64,000 bases of DNA from Clarireedia homoeocarpa (Eukaryota; Ascomycota; Leotiomycetes; Helotiales; Rutstroemiaceae). Position numbers and translations under genes: made by a program. The notes under the pieces were generated by a model. It made no database searches, was not told the origin of the DNA, and saw only the letters and a program-made list of their open reading frames with translations. This document shows, one piece after another, positions 10,938 to 22,463 of the stretch (position 1 is its first letter; each line of letters starts with the position of its first letter). The stretch lies in contig LNKV01000010.1 in NCBI GenBank assembly GCA_001465935.1, positions 496,001 to 560,000 of the forward strand, read 5' to 3'.

Positions 10938-12557
10938 TCACAGCAATTCCTTACTCAAAAACCTATACTCAACCCAGGGCTCCCCATCAACCGTAACAAT
11001 AACCGGATGGTGTACCAACTTCCCCTGTAACAATCCACTCCCCTTCTTCTCATACTTAAGCCCATTATGGAACTTCACATCATCTTGATCCGAGCCACTA
11101 CTGCCCCCCGCACCATTAGTATGCGAAAGCGTAGCCGCATTCTGCACCTGCCAGATTTGCTGCAAGCCCTTGATATTCTGACTCAACTTGCGTTGAACAG
11201 CTTCATCGATTGCTGCTCTATCCGAGACTTGTTTCTCGCGTGACTTTTCTCTTTCCTTCTCCCTTTCGTCTGATTTCTGATTTCTCCTCTGTTGGGTAGG
11301 CGCCTCGTCCCGTTCTTGGCTTCTTGATGTCGCTTTCCTCTCTGTTCTTGGTGTGCGACGAATTGTAGCTGGTTTCGGGTTCGGCTCCGCCTCTTGCTCT
11401 GTACCAGACTCCTCTGTCTCCACAGTCGCCACAGTTTCTTTACCCATGACTTTATCAATAGCTCGCTGTTCATTGCGTTTGCGATCCTTCTCTGATTCAC
11501 CTCTTCTGACATCCTCTTGGCGAAGTTTTACATATTCCCTGACTTGCTGTTTAGACAGTGATGCGAGTTGTGGCTCGAGAACAAGCTTGTCGTAGGTGAC
11601 GAAAAGTCCTCCAGCGCCAGTAGGATAATTACCAATAACTACCCGTCCATCACGTGTAGCTTTGTGCACCTTGACACGAAAGCCACTTCCACCAACTATG
11701 CCAAATATTGCATGCTTATCCTCCTTGCGCCTCTCACTAGAGTCCCTCCAATATCCTAGCAAGATTCCCGTGTTTGGTCCAGAGTCTGCAGGTGACTGTT
11801 CTTTAATGAAAGTATTGTTTTTGCTCTTGGGGGTAATTTTGGACATGCTAGGGGATCGGGGTGTCCGTTTGTCTGTTGATTGACGACTGTTAGTCTGTAG
11901 CTGCCGAATAGGAGTAGTTTGAGATTTGCGCTTTGCTAATGCAGCAGCCACTGCAGCCTTAGCGTTCTCAACAGCTCTCGTATCAGCTTCGTGCCGAAGT
12001 TTGTCATTTGCTTCCGGCTCATCATTTGATCGAAATTTGACATACTCCTTGATCTCAGCTTGATTCAAAGACACCAGATGAGGATCGAAGAGAATTTCGG
12101 GAAACGTAACCCAACATCGACCGGTACCAGTAGGAATGTTTCCAATTAGTTCGTCACCACGGCGGTTCCGAGGATGAAGCCGAGTGCGAAGTCGATTGTC
12201 CTTATCAACGAAGCCATAGATAACATGCTTGTCCTCATCTCTCGGCTCACTCGATGGGCGCCATACCCCAATAATCACGCCTCTAACTCTGGTGGTATCC
12301 ATTCTCGACCGCTTAGCGGCGGGTTCATCGTTTCCGGCTTCAACGTAATCATCGTACTTGTAATTAATCGATGCCCTTTTGCGCTTCGGGTATGAGACAA
12401 CATCATCATCTTTGTCATCATCTTCACCATCATCAATGTCTTCGTTCTCGTTCTCGTTCTCGTCAAGCACATCAGGATTGGCAAAGCGAATTGATTTGCT
12501 TGATGCTTCCTTGTTTGGAGCATCGACAACGATACCGTTTACCGTGTCGTTACTCAT
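10938..12557 (-). CDS. Unknown nuclear-type protein with a duplicated ~84-residue domain
   Basis: Uninterrupted 539-codon frame from an ATG at 12557. Family not recognised. An acidic Asp/Glu run (residues 32-53) is followed by YPKRKR and AAKRSR, likely nuclear localisation signals. Two copies of one domain follow, at residues 93-176 and 263-346. Shared landmarks: G-[IV]-[IL]-x-G-x-W-R-x-S-S-E-x-R-x-E/D-D-K-H-x-I-[YF]-G near the start, IGN-[IY]-PTG-[TA]-G in the middle, and SL-x-x-x-x-[IV]-[KR]-EYVK-[FL]-R at the end. A charged, coiled-coil-like segment (residues 347-450) and a short C-terminal module follow (GLKYEKKGSGLLQGKL, then GEPWVEYRFLSKELL). The composition suggests a chromatin or transcription-linked protein, but that is inference only. 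Confidence 0.85.
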   Translation of the reverse strand: MSNDTVNGIVVDAPNKEASSKSIRFANPDVLDENENENEDIDDGEDDDKDDDVVSYPKRKRASINYKYDDYVEAGNDEPAAKRSRMDTTRVRGVIIGVWRPSSEPRDEDKHVIYGFVDKDNRLRTRLHPRNRRGDELIGNIPTGTGRCWVTFPEILFDPHLVSLNQAEIKEYVKFRSNDEPEANDKLRHEADTRAVENAKAAVAAALAKRKSQTTPIRQLQTNSRQSTDKRTPRSPSMSKITPKSKNNTFIKEQSPADSGPNTGILLGYWRDSSERRKEDKHAIFGIVGGSGFRVKVHKATRDGRVVIGNYPTGAGGLFVTYDKLVLEPQLASLSKQQVREYVKLRQEDVRRGESEKDRKRNEQRAIDKVMGKETVATVETEESGTEQEAEPNPKPATIRRTPRTERKATSRSQERDEAPTQQRRNQKSDEREKEREKSREKQVSDRAAIDEAVQRKLSQNIKGLQQIWQVQNAATLSHTNGAGGSSGSDQDDVKFHNGLKYEKKGSGLLQGKLVHHPVIVTVDGEPWVEYRFLSKELL

Positions 12558-14092
12558 TGTGCCCAGAGAAGGAAGCCAAGATGGTGGTGGTGTGGGATCG
12601 CTGGGAGGCCTGTAAGTGAGGTTAGTTTTTGTGGTGTCCCAATATAGATATTGCCCCGAAGAGGGAGACCGTGCCGAAACTGCTCAGAATCTCGATGAAC
12701 CCAATGCTGCTTGATCTGCAAAATGCCAACGTATTCATACGGAACGAAGGTAAATAAAATTAAAAAAGAAGCTCGGAATAAACAAGGGTTTGGAAAAGGA
12801 CTAATATAAGTACAGCGCACAATCACCAGTTCTCAGCTTTGCATTGAGCATACAATGACCAATTATCAGTCTCGCGTTGAGCACTCACAAGAGAAGGCGC
12901 AGTGCGTGCGCAATAAACATAATGAGAAGCACCAACTTAGGTCTCAACTATAAACTCAAGAAGTCGCAAGCTGAGGTGGGAAAATGGACCACAGCATTGA
13001 AAGTCGACCAAAGCGAAATTTGTCCTTCCCAGTTCAAAAAGAGCAATAGAGGGCCAACACAACGAATTGAATGAGACACGATGAGATCGGTCGCGGAAGA
13101 AGAGAGTAGAAAATTGGCCGACTTTAGCCCTCAAAAAGGTAGGCCCTTACTGGGCAAAGCGAATCGCAATAGGAAGGCACGGGGAATATAGATGATGGAA
13201 AGAAAACAATGCCGTTGATGGAAGGAGGATTCGAGAAAATCGCAATTCAATACTTACAAAGATGGTGAATCGTCATTAAGAGACTGAAGACTTAACGAGT
13301 CTGAACTTAAGCCTTCATCCATGGTTGATGGTGGCTATTGGTGGCTGTATAGACAGAACAGAACACGGTCGTACTGGGTATAGTGTAGGTACAGTATCAA
13401 AACAAAACATACAATCCTCTAAATTCGGGATTGAAGGGTAAAGCGTGTTATATATACTGCTGAGAATCGGGAATTCACGTGTTTTTAGACGCGAATCTCC
13501 ATCGATTAGAACAAGCAGTACAATGCAATAGGTGAAGAAGTAATGCAAGGAGGAAAAAGAGGAAGAAGAAGAGGTTGGGTGGATGATGGGTGGATGAGTG
13601 GATGGATGGATGAATGGGATAAAACATAAAGGTTACTGTACTATATTGTACAAAGTAGGTGAGGTAGGTTACTTAATAAAGTAGGTTACTTAATAAAGTA
13701 TGTTACTTAATATGGTCCTTCCGCTTACTTGTGAGCCACAAACGCTAACCTCAATAGCATTGATTTTGATACGACCCTGGACATCTTGTATCAGGGATTG
13801 AAAGTTAAGGATATTACCATCTAAGTTATCAATCGTTGCATTTCATAGCCTGTTCTAGAATCTGGTCTATATCTCTTCTTATGAGGGATTGATGTATGTA
13901 ACCTCACGTAGTCTATGCCACGGATTGTCTAATACCTAAACGTACAGTACATCCACCCCAACCTACATGATCTATTTGGATGAGCGGTGCCAAGGTCTAA
14001 CTGGCATATTTAATCTAAACGATTTCTTGCGAGTCGTGTTACTTTATTCTACCTCCTCTCCCTCGCTCATGAAACCGGTCAACTCATCAACT
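12558..14092. other. Intergenic, probable long 5' leader region
   Basis: The upstream side of the duplicated-domain gene holds AG-rich and (GGAT)-like sequence (13552-13620) and a 17-bp tandem repeat. No coding region was seen. Confidence 0.4.
13664..13714 (+). repeat. 17-bp unit, three tandem copies
   Basis: GTAGGTTACTTAATAAA at 13664-13680 and 13681-13697 is perfect; the third copy at 13698-13714 is diverged. Confidence 0.9.
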
Positions 14093-15463
14093 TCATTTCC
14101 CCCTCCCCACTCCTCCTCCCCTTCCTCCTCCTCTTCCCCCTCTCCCTCTCCCACCTCCCCTCTTTCCACCTCTCCCCACTATACCTCCATCAAACCTCTC
14201 CGACAGCTTCTCCTCCCCAAACGCCCCCTCCGCACACCTCAAATAGCTAACCACCCCCTGATCATTAACCGCCAGCACCACATTCCTATACCCGTGTCTT
14301 AGTCTCGGATACAATTTACTCGGACCTGTTAAATTCCCGCTCGGTGGATCCCACGGTGTACTTTCCAGTAGCGCAACCATTTGCTCCATCGTCGGCACGA
14401 ACGTTGCGCGTGCGTCTACGACTGCAACACGGAAATCTGGGGTACCTGGATTGGTTTTCGCGAAGGTTGGGATACTCGTTGGTTTCCAGAGATGGAAACT
14501 GATGCGGAAGGGGTGGTGAGGCGGGGATAAGTTTGGTTCTAAGAACGGAGAAGGTTTGTGTCGGGGGATGGTGGAGAGTTGTTTGTAGATTGTATTGTAA
14601 GATCTGTAGAGACCTGGTTTTACCAGCGGACCATAAGGAGCGTGTTTGATATCTTTTGCGAAAAGTTCAAAAATCCATGTAAAGATGCCTTTCGATGGCG
14701 CTGCTTGAAGCTCGTGACTGTGAGGTTTGCTAGGAATATTGGGGTTCCATTCTGGTCCTCTCATCACGACGTATCCATTTCGTTTTAGATTGGCATAGAC
14801 ATTATATCTCTCCAAACTGATTTTTCCTCTCTCTCCGTCCTCACCTATGAGCATAGCATACGCAGCCTGTAAACTCATAGGCGCACCTTCATCTTCTTCA
14901 TCATCATCCTCTCCAATTCGCTCCACATCCTCATCCGCATCCTCGTCGCCAAAAATTCTTCCACAAGAAATTTTATTTGGCCACCACAAATCTAAATTTC
15001 CTCTCTCCACCAAATATAGAGCCTCTTCTGGCAATAACCATAATTTCGACTTCTTATACCCCGAATTTGATCTTCCCATCGTCCTATAATGTGGTCCCTT
15101 CGCCGCCTCCACAACAACAATATGATCCTCCTCCAACCCTTGCCTCATCTCCGAGCGCACCACATCATCTCTTTCCAATCCACCTTCTCCCAGGTAGAAA
15201 CCTCTCACATATGATTTCGGGTGATGAATTCGGGTATAATCTAGCGCATCGTGCATAGCTTGGCGACTTGCGGCCAGGATACCATCTTGCTGTTTTGTGC
15301 CATGCGGTTCGAAATCTTTTTCACCACGTTTGGGAAGTTGCCCAGTTTTGGAGCTGAGGGAGGCTAAAAGGCGGAAATCTTGCGTTTCGTCGTCGCCTTC
15401 GTTATCCTCATTGGATTGGGAGTGTAGGGAATTAATTGGCGCATCTTCGTCGATGTCGGCCAT
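14093..15463 (-). CDS. SEN54: tRNA-splicing endonuclease subunit Sen54
   Basis: Single-exon protein of 456 aa. Sen54 is a structural, non-catalytic subunit of the heterotetrameric tRNA intron endonuclease. The N-terminal Sen54 domain (about residues 65-170) contains GPHYRTMGRSNSGYKKSKLW followed directly by LLPEEALYLVERGNLDLWW, the most conserved block of the family. Middle residues 215-300 carry LERYNVYANLKRNGYVVMRG and WIFELFAKDIKHAPYG, the endonuclease-fold region. Near residues 350-400 is FRISFHLWKPTSIPTFAKTN and the aspartate-containing FRVAVVDARATFVPTMEQM. The C-terminus is a Gly/Arg-rich tail, giving the GC-rich, purine/pyrimidine-biased edge at 14095-14180. The ATG at 15463 is 266 bp from an intron-containing tRNA gene. 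Confidence 0.93.
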   Translation of the reverse strand: MADIDEDAPINSLHSQSNEDNEGDDETQDFRLLASLSSKTGQLPKRGEKDFEPHGTKQQDGILAASRQAMHDALDYTRIHHPKSYVRGFYLGEGGLERDDVVRSEMRQGLEEDHIVVVEAAKGPHYRTMGRSNSGYKKSKLWLLPEEALYLVERGNLDLWWPNKISCGRIFGDEDADEDVERIGEDDDEEDEGAPMSLQAAYAMLIGEDGERGKISLERYNVYANLKRNGYVVMRGPEWNPNIPSKPHSHELQAAPSKGIFTWIFELFAKDIKHAPYGPLVKPGLYRSYNTIYKQLSTIPRHKPSPFLEPNLSPPHHPFRISFHLWKPTSIPTFAKTNPGTPDFRVAVVDARATFVPTMEQMVALLESTPWDPPSGNLTGPSKLYPRLRHGYRNVVLAVNDQGVVSYLRCAEGAFGEEKLSERFDGGIVGRGGKRGGGRGRGGRGGGRGGGVGRGK

Positions 15464-15728
15464 GATTCAATTGAGGTTGTAGATGAGGGGTTTGACTCGG
15501 CCTAGAATTTATTTTTCATCAGCCTTGCGAGTCAGGCGTGAATTACTGTAATGCCTTGTCTTGGCAGAAAGGACAGACACGGAAACCCAGTTTTGTGCTA
15601 GTGTTTTGTCGAGCCGAACAAATGAATGAAGACAGCAAAATTCAAGCCATTGCTCGGGTTTGTTCAACCGATGCAGGCAAAAGATATTTGTATTCTCTGA
15701 GAGCAAAACAAAAACATAAAAAATGTTT

Positions 15729-15831
15729 TGAAGACGGAGGGATTCGAACCCTCGCTCTTTCGAACCACGGATGTTCAACGCAATTTTTCAATCGCCTAAA
15801 CATGGCGCCTTAACCACTCGGCCACATCTCC
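15729..15831 (-). tRNA. tRNA-Leu (UAG), with intron
   Basis: Read from 15831 down. The acceptor stem GGAGATG pairs with CGTCTTC. The D arm contains GCCGAGTGGTTAAGGC. The anticodon stem CCATG pairs with CGTGG only after removing an insertion following position 37; this leaves the loop TT-TAG-G, hence anticodon UAG (reads CUA/CUG). The intron is about 24 nt. A long class II variable arm follows, then the T arm GAGGG-TTCGAAT-CCCTC. Discriminator A73 agrees with Leu, not Ser. The 5' end faces SEN54's upstream region. Confidence 0.9.
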
Positions 15832-17341
15832 AAGATTTTTGTTGCATGCTGTCCCGCTATCATCATATTGATTCTTAGATAATGGGATGAGAACCCGCCC
15901 TCTTTGTGCGAGAAAAACAACCAAAATGTTGCATTTTTGTTGGCTTTGAAAGTAGAATCAACTTGGTCATATACTTCTCAGACCTTTGTAAAGTTACAGA
16001 ATTCAAGTTAACACGAAGTTATTCGATTTTCCGAATTTATATGAAAATTTAAAAGATAGTTGTTGATAATACTGGGTAGTACAGCTTGTGCTGCAAATGG
16101 GACTCTTTTTTCTTTTACCTAGAGACTGCCACAGAAAGATTGAGACACACTTGCATAATATCTTGGGAATGTTGGCACAATCACCACGATGCAGAGCACA
16201 AGAAAAGCAAGTCTAAGTACTTCTGAGTAGAACCATGGACAACGAAGAAGCTCAAAAACACTGGTTTCTGGCCTGCTATTATCTATCTACGGCTCTCACA
16301 CTCGCAGGCTTCATTCGGTTCTAGCACGTTGTCGTACATGAGGTGAAATTGATGAGATGTAAAAGCTGTGGAAGTGAGGATATGGAAAATGGAGAAATAT
16401 TATCCTCTAATCACATCACCGTGTATATGAATGATACGCGAGTGTGATTGTTCAGGTCAATTTGGCAAATTTGCCTTATAACCTCAAAGGAGGCATCTGA
16501 GAAAGGAGTTCAAAAATCTCACCCTAATTAGGGGAGAGGCGACTGATTTGCACGGGTATGAACCTGGTCGAACTCTGGAGGTTTCGAAAGTCTAGGTCGA
16601 CATGGTACATTCGATTTCTCTGTATCTACACTGAGTATACAAGCAGGAAAAAAGGGGGGAGCCATCGGTGGTCTTACCCACCCTCTAGCGGTGCCTGCCT
16701 CCTTGAGGATCACCCCAACTTTGATTGTGTTGGTACGACTTCAATTCGGGATACCACCATATCATGAATATGGGCACTGAATATGGGTGGAATTGAGTCT
16801 GATTCTCCTAAGTGGGAGATCTAAGCTAACTATATAGCCCAGCTCTCCTATATTGAGGTCATTCCCATATGAGCCAATGCTATCCGACAGATTGCCATTA
16901 CCTGATTTTGATTCTAAAGGTAAATTGGTCCTGTTGTCTGAAGTCAAAATCAACGTCACTTACACCCTCAATTCTCCAAGTTACCTTGGAAATTAAAACT
17001 TTCAGTTACTTTAATATTTTCCTCTATGTGAGTTGAGTTACCTTTGCTACAATGACAACAGCAACTGAACCTAACAGTGGTGTGTTACATAGGCAACGGC
17101 CTCTTTCTCATATTGCACCTTCGTTCATTAGTTCCAATCTCTGTGCACTATGTACATTACTCTGACTCAAACCGGCGGTTTTCATCTGATGTTGATCGCA
17201 AAAATCATCCAACATGATCGGTCTAACAATCTCTGGGAACATCACGGGAAACGTCATTATTGTAAGTCTGTTCCTTTTCTTTTATCTCTTCTCTTTTACC
17301 TCTTACCTCCTCAATCTCTTATCTCTTTATCCTACTAACAA
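15832..17341. other. Intergenic, no gene seen
   Basis: About 1.5 kb without a supported gene. An imperfect CCATAT/ATATGG hairpin lies near 16756-16795. An ATG at 17052 with a protein-like start (MTTATEPNS) could be the first exon of the remnant that follows, but this is not secure. Confidence 0.35.
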
Positions 17342-17769
17342 TTGGGTTACAATTTTGGCGGACGTCGTGATGAACGTGGTGGATAAGGTGTTGAGAATCG
17401 TGGTGGCCGCGGTGGCGGTATTGTGGTAAGTCAGTTCCATCATTTTCTTCCTCATGCCCGCTCGTCCTCCTTAGGTTTGGTTATGACTTAAAGAAGCCGA
17501 CCTGGTTTTAGAATCAGAGTGCTCGTCGTGCATTACGATATCAAGCAAAGATCCCTAGTAAGCATTTCGCCAAACTCGAAGAAGTAGTTACTCTGGCAGA
17601 GCAAAGCCGAAAGAAAAATGCCGCGGTGGACAATTTACTCGCCGCGCCCCACAGCATCAAGCCAAAGTTGGGCCAAGCACCTCGCACAACCCGAAAAGCT
17701 ATTACTCTTACAGAGCAAACTCGCCAGGCCGACTCTACTACGAATAAACTTGGGACCCCGCTTCAATGA
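17342..17769 (+). pseudogene. RGG-type protein remnant, two exons
   Basis: The first block (17342-17426) reads NFGGRRDERGG, a stop (TAA), then GVENRGGRGGGIV. It ends at a canonical GTAAGT donor. After a gap of 85 bp an acceptor TTTTAG opens an 85-codon exon (17512-17769) beginning NQSARRALRYQAK. That exon holds two related segments, EVVTLAEQSRKK and KAITLTEQTRQA, and ends GTPLQ-stop. The RGG boxes suggest an RNA-associated protein. The in-frame stop and missing 5' end argue for a pseudogene, but a different acceptor just past the stop (GTTGAG) could rescue a short gene. Family not recognised. Confidence 0.35.
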
Positions 17770-19618
17770 GATAGGGGGCTAGCGCCGGCACCAGCATACC
17801 ACCAACAAGAGTAAGAGTGTCACTGCTAGTCTGGTGGACTCCAGAAATAGTTTATTCTATTATCGAAACTTCGGTATGGCATTCACGTGAAATTTAGGAT
17901 CACAGAGTACTTTGAGGTATGCTTGCAGATAGAAGAGGGTCGAATCCTACAGGGAGAGGGAGAGGGGGATAGGAGAAAGAAGGGGTGAAGGGGGTGTTTG
18001 AGGGAGAAAGACTGAGTAGGGCAATATAGAGAGGGAGGTGAGGGTCTAAAGGAGAGAGATAGCGAAGCAGAGTTTGAGAGAAAGAGCGAAAGAAAGGTGG
18101 TGACGGAGAGAGCTTAGGTGGAGGAGATGGGTAATATGATTGCAGCGAGTGCTGACCAGAGTGCCATGTTATTCCATTCAGAGAAAAACGAGTGTTTCAA
18201 GCATCCTCAGATATAGTGAAGAACCGGTAGGATAGTGGAGTCAACGTCAACAGGAAGGATCATAATCCCGGCGTTCCGTCTGATCTAATCTGCTACACGC
18301 GGCGAAACCAGCAGGACACAAATTGAAACCAAGATGGAGAGGTCCATTTACGACTCGTCAGGGTTGGAGCAAGCAGAGCCTATGGGATTAATATGCTTCG
18401 GTGTTAAAACACTCAAACTGGTAGCCTCTAGCAGAATAACCCCATACCACACCGATCTGGAATAGCAGACTACACTGCACATCAATGTCCAACCCAAAGC
18501 TAAACATTATATATACTATATCCCATTTGACTGCTCACATAGATCGAACAAGTTGGCAAGTGTGAGAATGAAAAGGTGAGGAGCATTTGAATATTCATAT
18601 TACTTGTATACTATCTCGTACATCACATGGTGTTCTTCATCCCTATCTCCATCCCCATTCCCTTCCTATACCCCACTTCCTAATTTATAACCACGTTCAA
18701 CTATATCCTTTGACGACATCCAGCCGTTCAAGTCTTCGATCCATTAATGTAGTAGTAGGGAGATATATAATCATTCATAATATGAAATCTGAATCATATC
18801 ATATCGTAAAGCTTCTCATCTGTCCAACGACTCTAACTCATTCATCCATCCCAGCAATCATTAACCTGTTCATCATCCATCTAATCAAGTAACCAACTGT
18901 TCATCATATGAATTTCCCACTCATCCCAACACCCACCCACATCCATTTATATCTCATTTCCATCGCATCCCATTCAATCCTATCCTATCCCATCCAATCC
19001 ATCCCATCTCTAACCCATCCTATCCTATCCTATCCCGTTCCAATCCATATCCAACACAAACTCCTCCAATCCATGTACCCCACAAACTCCCCCAACCCCA
19101 ACTCCCAATTCCCCACGCAGAAAATGCGGCAAAAAAAATGACCATCAATCCAATCATACCCACCAATCATGATTGCCTTTCCATTGTTCCAAACACGCCC
19201 TATCAGATGCAAACATTTAGTATCATCTCATCTCATCTTGACGTTCCTTATTATCATATCCTCGTCAAGCCTGCCATATAACGTCGGGGCTTCAAGTCGT
19301 ATACTGCATCAAGCCTTGCATATGCTTGCCGAGCTCTCTCAATCACAATCACATCACTTGACGTAATATATGTGTGCCGTGCCATGTTGTGTGTGTGCGC
19401 GCGCTTTCCAGTACTTTTCAGCCCTTAGCCGGGAAAAGTCACAGATGCCTTGTCAGAAGCTTGTCCATTTTCGCTCCGGTATAGACACACCACACCGGTA
19501 TGCTGGCCTTCCCCGCCCTTACCATTACCTGGCCTTGCTCCTCCAGACCTCGGCGATCTAATGCCTTTCCGGAAACATCCTATCTCATGAGTGAATATCC
19601 TCAGAGTCCATTAGCTCT
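17770..19618. other. Intergenic with purine-rich and pyrimidine-rich tracts
   Basis: 17950-18110 is a GA-rich tract. 18960-19045 is made of CCTAT/CCAAT/CCCAT pentamer-like repeats. No gene was supported. Confidence 0.45.
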
Positions 19619-20947
19619 TCACTCAATAACCATTTTCCTCATCCCCCCCACCATCGTCCAACCTAAGGCCCGTAAAGCATTTTCATCTTTCGCTCGAATA
19701 ATCGTACAAGCGGGCAACATAGGATTATTTGGATCAACATGTGATGCATCTTTAGCCGCCTGTTCAATCGCATCCATTTCCTCTTTACAGTCTTGTTGAT
19801 CGAGTGGGCAGACCACAATAGGTTGACGTAGGAGGATATCACGGGCTCCAGATAAATGTGCCTAGTCTCTAATCAGTCCCAGTCTCAACAGAAATTCCAC
19901 CAAAGACCTTACCTTAATGACCAAGAAGAACTCAATCTTATATAAAGTGCCAGTCGTAGTAAATGAGCTAACAGTATGCATAGGAAAAGCCGGTTTCCCT
20001 CTTCGGATGATACCCTCTGCATCCCGTAGATCTTTAGACGGAAAGACCAAACCTAGATTTGTAAAGTAACCCGACTCTGGCAACCTGATTCCCACAGTCT
20101 GTGTCTGTTTAGCAATACGATTAATTTTCTTCGTCGGCTCGTCGCCCTCCGGATTATAGGTGATTTCCTCTTCTATCCCAATGGTGATTTTCTGTATCGT
20201 CACTCTGGTCGCCTTCTTCATAAACAAAGGACTAGGTGATAATTTTATGTATACACTGACAGGATCCGACGGTCCAAATGACCAACGTGGAATGGAGATG
20301 CCCAATGTAACCAAGTGATCCGTACTCTTCTCTGCGGATTCCGGTCGGTTGTACATCCCAAAGGTTGATAATGTATCGTACCTCTGTAACGGTACTGGGA
20401 ACGCGAACTTCTTTTGGTCCTGCCCTTGTTGGACCGTCACTACCAGCTCGTAATAAGTTTCAGCTGTCCGACTTGGTAATTGCAGAGAAGCGGGTGGGAT
20501 CCTTCGATTACTCTCTTCCCCTCCTCGTCCAAATGGGATGAATAGTACGAACGGAAGATCCATCAGTACGACACTTTCCGATTCCTTCCCCGCAGTACAT
20601 CGAAATAACAGCAGCTCTTTCCCAACAACATCTGTTGTTTCTCGTCGAGGCGTACCCAAATGTTTCTTCGCTATCGATTCGGCCGAGGGATGTATAGTCT
20701 CTCGTCTCTGTAAACATATCCGTACCAACGAGATGGCGATCGGCGCAGAAATACCAGTGAGGGGTCGAATTTCCACCTTACCCTCTATCCTAGGCTAGCC
20801 AGCAATACGGTCAATAAGAATTGCGATTACAGTCAGCCTGATAAGGGAACATAAAAAAAAAGAGCTTACCAGTGTCGCTGATATGCCTGGGTATCCAACT
20901 AAGAAATTACTGTTGGGCGGCCCCGAGACTCGCACAAAGGCTGCCAT
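19619..20947 (-). CDS. Arrestin-like domain protein
   Basis: Three exons, all phase 0: 20947-20870, 20794-19913 and 19861-19619; introns are 75 and 51 bp; 400 aa. It begins MAAFVRVSGPPNSNFLVGYPG and continues RIEGKVEIRPLTGISAPIAI and SLVRICLQRRETIHP, the beta-strand pattern of the arrestin N domain, then LPFVLFIPFG and the arrestin C-domain-like SVYIKLSPSPLFMKK and VTIQKITIGIEEEITY. Fungal alpha-arrestins usually adapt the ubiquitin ligase Rsp5 to plasma-membrane cargo. I see no PPxY motif in this protein, so such a role is uncertain. It diverges from the cyclophilin gene with 912 bp between the two starts. Confidence 0.85.
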
Positions 20948-21859
20948 GTCGTCTCGGGTTCACTGGCGCCACGGCGCGGTTTGCGCCCAGAGGAATACAA
21001 TGTTGAAGGGCAGTTTGGTGATATTTGGAAATTGAGTTTTCATATGCATATATGCCGCAGAAAGGTTCGCGCAAGCTGTGGGGTATGGTCTTGGTAAGGT
21101 GCTTCGCCGTCGTCGTCACCATATAAGCAGGGCTCGATTTACTTGGGGTATCTTAGGTGGTTGAAGCAGAGCAGTATGTATCGACAATATGGACGAGCCG
21201 GCGTCCTGCTGTGAGGACTAACCACGAACTAGCTTGTACGTTGTACGTAGGTAAAAGGTAGGGTAGATTGCGGCAGGCAGTGTTTGTATGGTCTGGATTC
21301 GTTGGTGCGTCGGTGGAGTTTGGATAAATGGTTTGGTAGATTGGGCAGAAGGAAGGAATTTGAAATTAACATGAACCAGGAATATTCGCTTTCGCTTTTC
21401 ATGTGTCGATATACTAGACAGATATAGGCATAGAGCGAAAGAGAGAGAAGCAGCAGAAGAGTAATCGTCTGGATTGATGGGATCAACAGCGAGCACGGAT
21501 CACATGGAACGAGCAATTGGTTGCGTTTGGAGAAGATACTGAATGCTTGCGAGCTTGCCTTACGGATCCAGTACAAAAGCTTTCGGGACTTTGCACTAAG
21601 GTTAAGCACATTTCATCGTAAACCCCGCCAACCGAAACCATTCTCCAGCCTCTTTGTGGCTTGACAACGGGTTAAGCTATCTCACCTCTTCCAAGTTCCA
21701 AGCTTCGGGAGAGCTCTAATCTGACAGCAATAGTGAGTGGTGGGAGAAAAGCTTCTCAGCCTTTCAGCTCTTGCGCCAACGCACACACAACAATCGAACT
21801 CGTATCTTACCAGAGTCAATGATGCTGAGCGTATCATATAAGCGTGCAGCAACGTCACC
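20948..21859. promoter_or_regulatory. Divergent intergenic region (arrestin / cyclophilin)
   Basis: Contains the 5' regions of two divergently transcribed genes and so probably both promoters. No specific binding site was recognised. A minus-strand open frame here (21229-21609) is hydrophobic and low in complexity and was rejected. Confidence 0.45.
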
Positions 21860-22463
21860 ATGTCCGTAACTTTACATACTAGCCTCGGCGATATCAAAAT
21901 CGAAGTCTTTTGCGAAAGCGTACCGAAAACAGCAGAGGTCAGTGATTACTCTTGCCCAAGCATATCTTTGCCTTGCTTTTACCAGCATATTCAGATCCCC
22001 TATTTATGCGGGGGTATATTTCCAGGTAAAGGCAACTAACAATCATCCGTAGAACTTCCTCGCACTTTGTGCCTCCAATTACTACGATAGCTCGCTCTTC
22101 CACAGACTCATACCCAACTTCATGATCCAAGGTGGCGCACCACCCTCGCAACCCAAAGGCGGCACTTCGATATGGGAAGAGCCGTTCGAAGACGAGATTC
22201 GCCCAACCCTAAGACACAACGCGCGAGGAATTGTCAGCATGGCGAATAAAGGTCCCGGAACCAATGGTAGCCAATTCTTCATCTGTCTTGACAAGGCGCC
22301 ACATCTGGATGGACAGAATACCGTATTCGGACATATATTGGGCGACGAGAGTTTGGCGACATTGGCAAAGATGGAAAGGGTCGAGGTGGATAGGAAGAAT
22401 CGACCCAAGGAGCCTATTACCATCGAGAGAGTTACGGTCCATGCGAATCCATTGGCTGTATGA
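21860..22463 (+). CDS. Cyclophilin-type peptidyl-prolyl isomerase, PPIL3/Cyp10 type
   Basis: Two exons, 21860-21937 and 22053-22463, joined across a 115-bp intron (branch-like CTAAC at 22036-22040) at phase 0; 162 aa, the usual length of PPIL3-type cyclophilins. It starts MSVTLHTSLGDIKIEVFCE, the short N-terminus of this class. Catalytic and ligand residues are present: FHRLIPNFMIQGG (Arg of the active site), GIVSMANKGPGTNGSQFFI (Met, Asn, Gln, Phe) and HLDGQNTVFGHI, with His where some cyclophilins have Trp. PPIL3 members are found in late spliceosomes in animals; a splicing link here is inference by family. Confidence 0.94.

Noticed and set aside
21229..21609. Minus-strand frame with a Leu-rich hydrophobic stretch
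   Set aside because: Low complexity, no conserved motif, located between two divergent promoters; likely chance.
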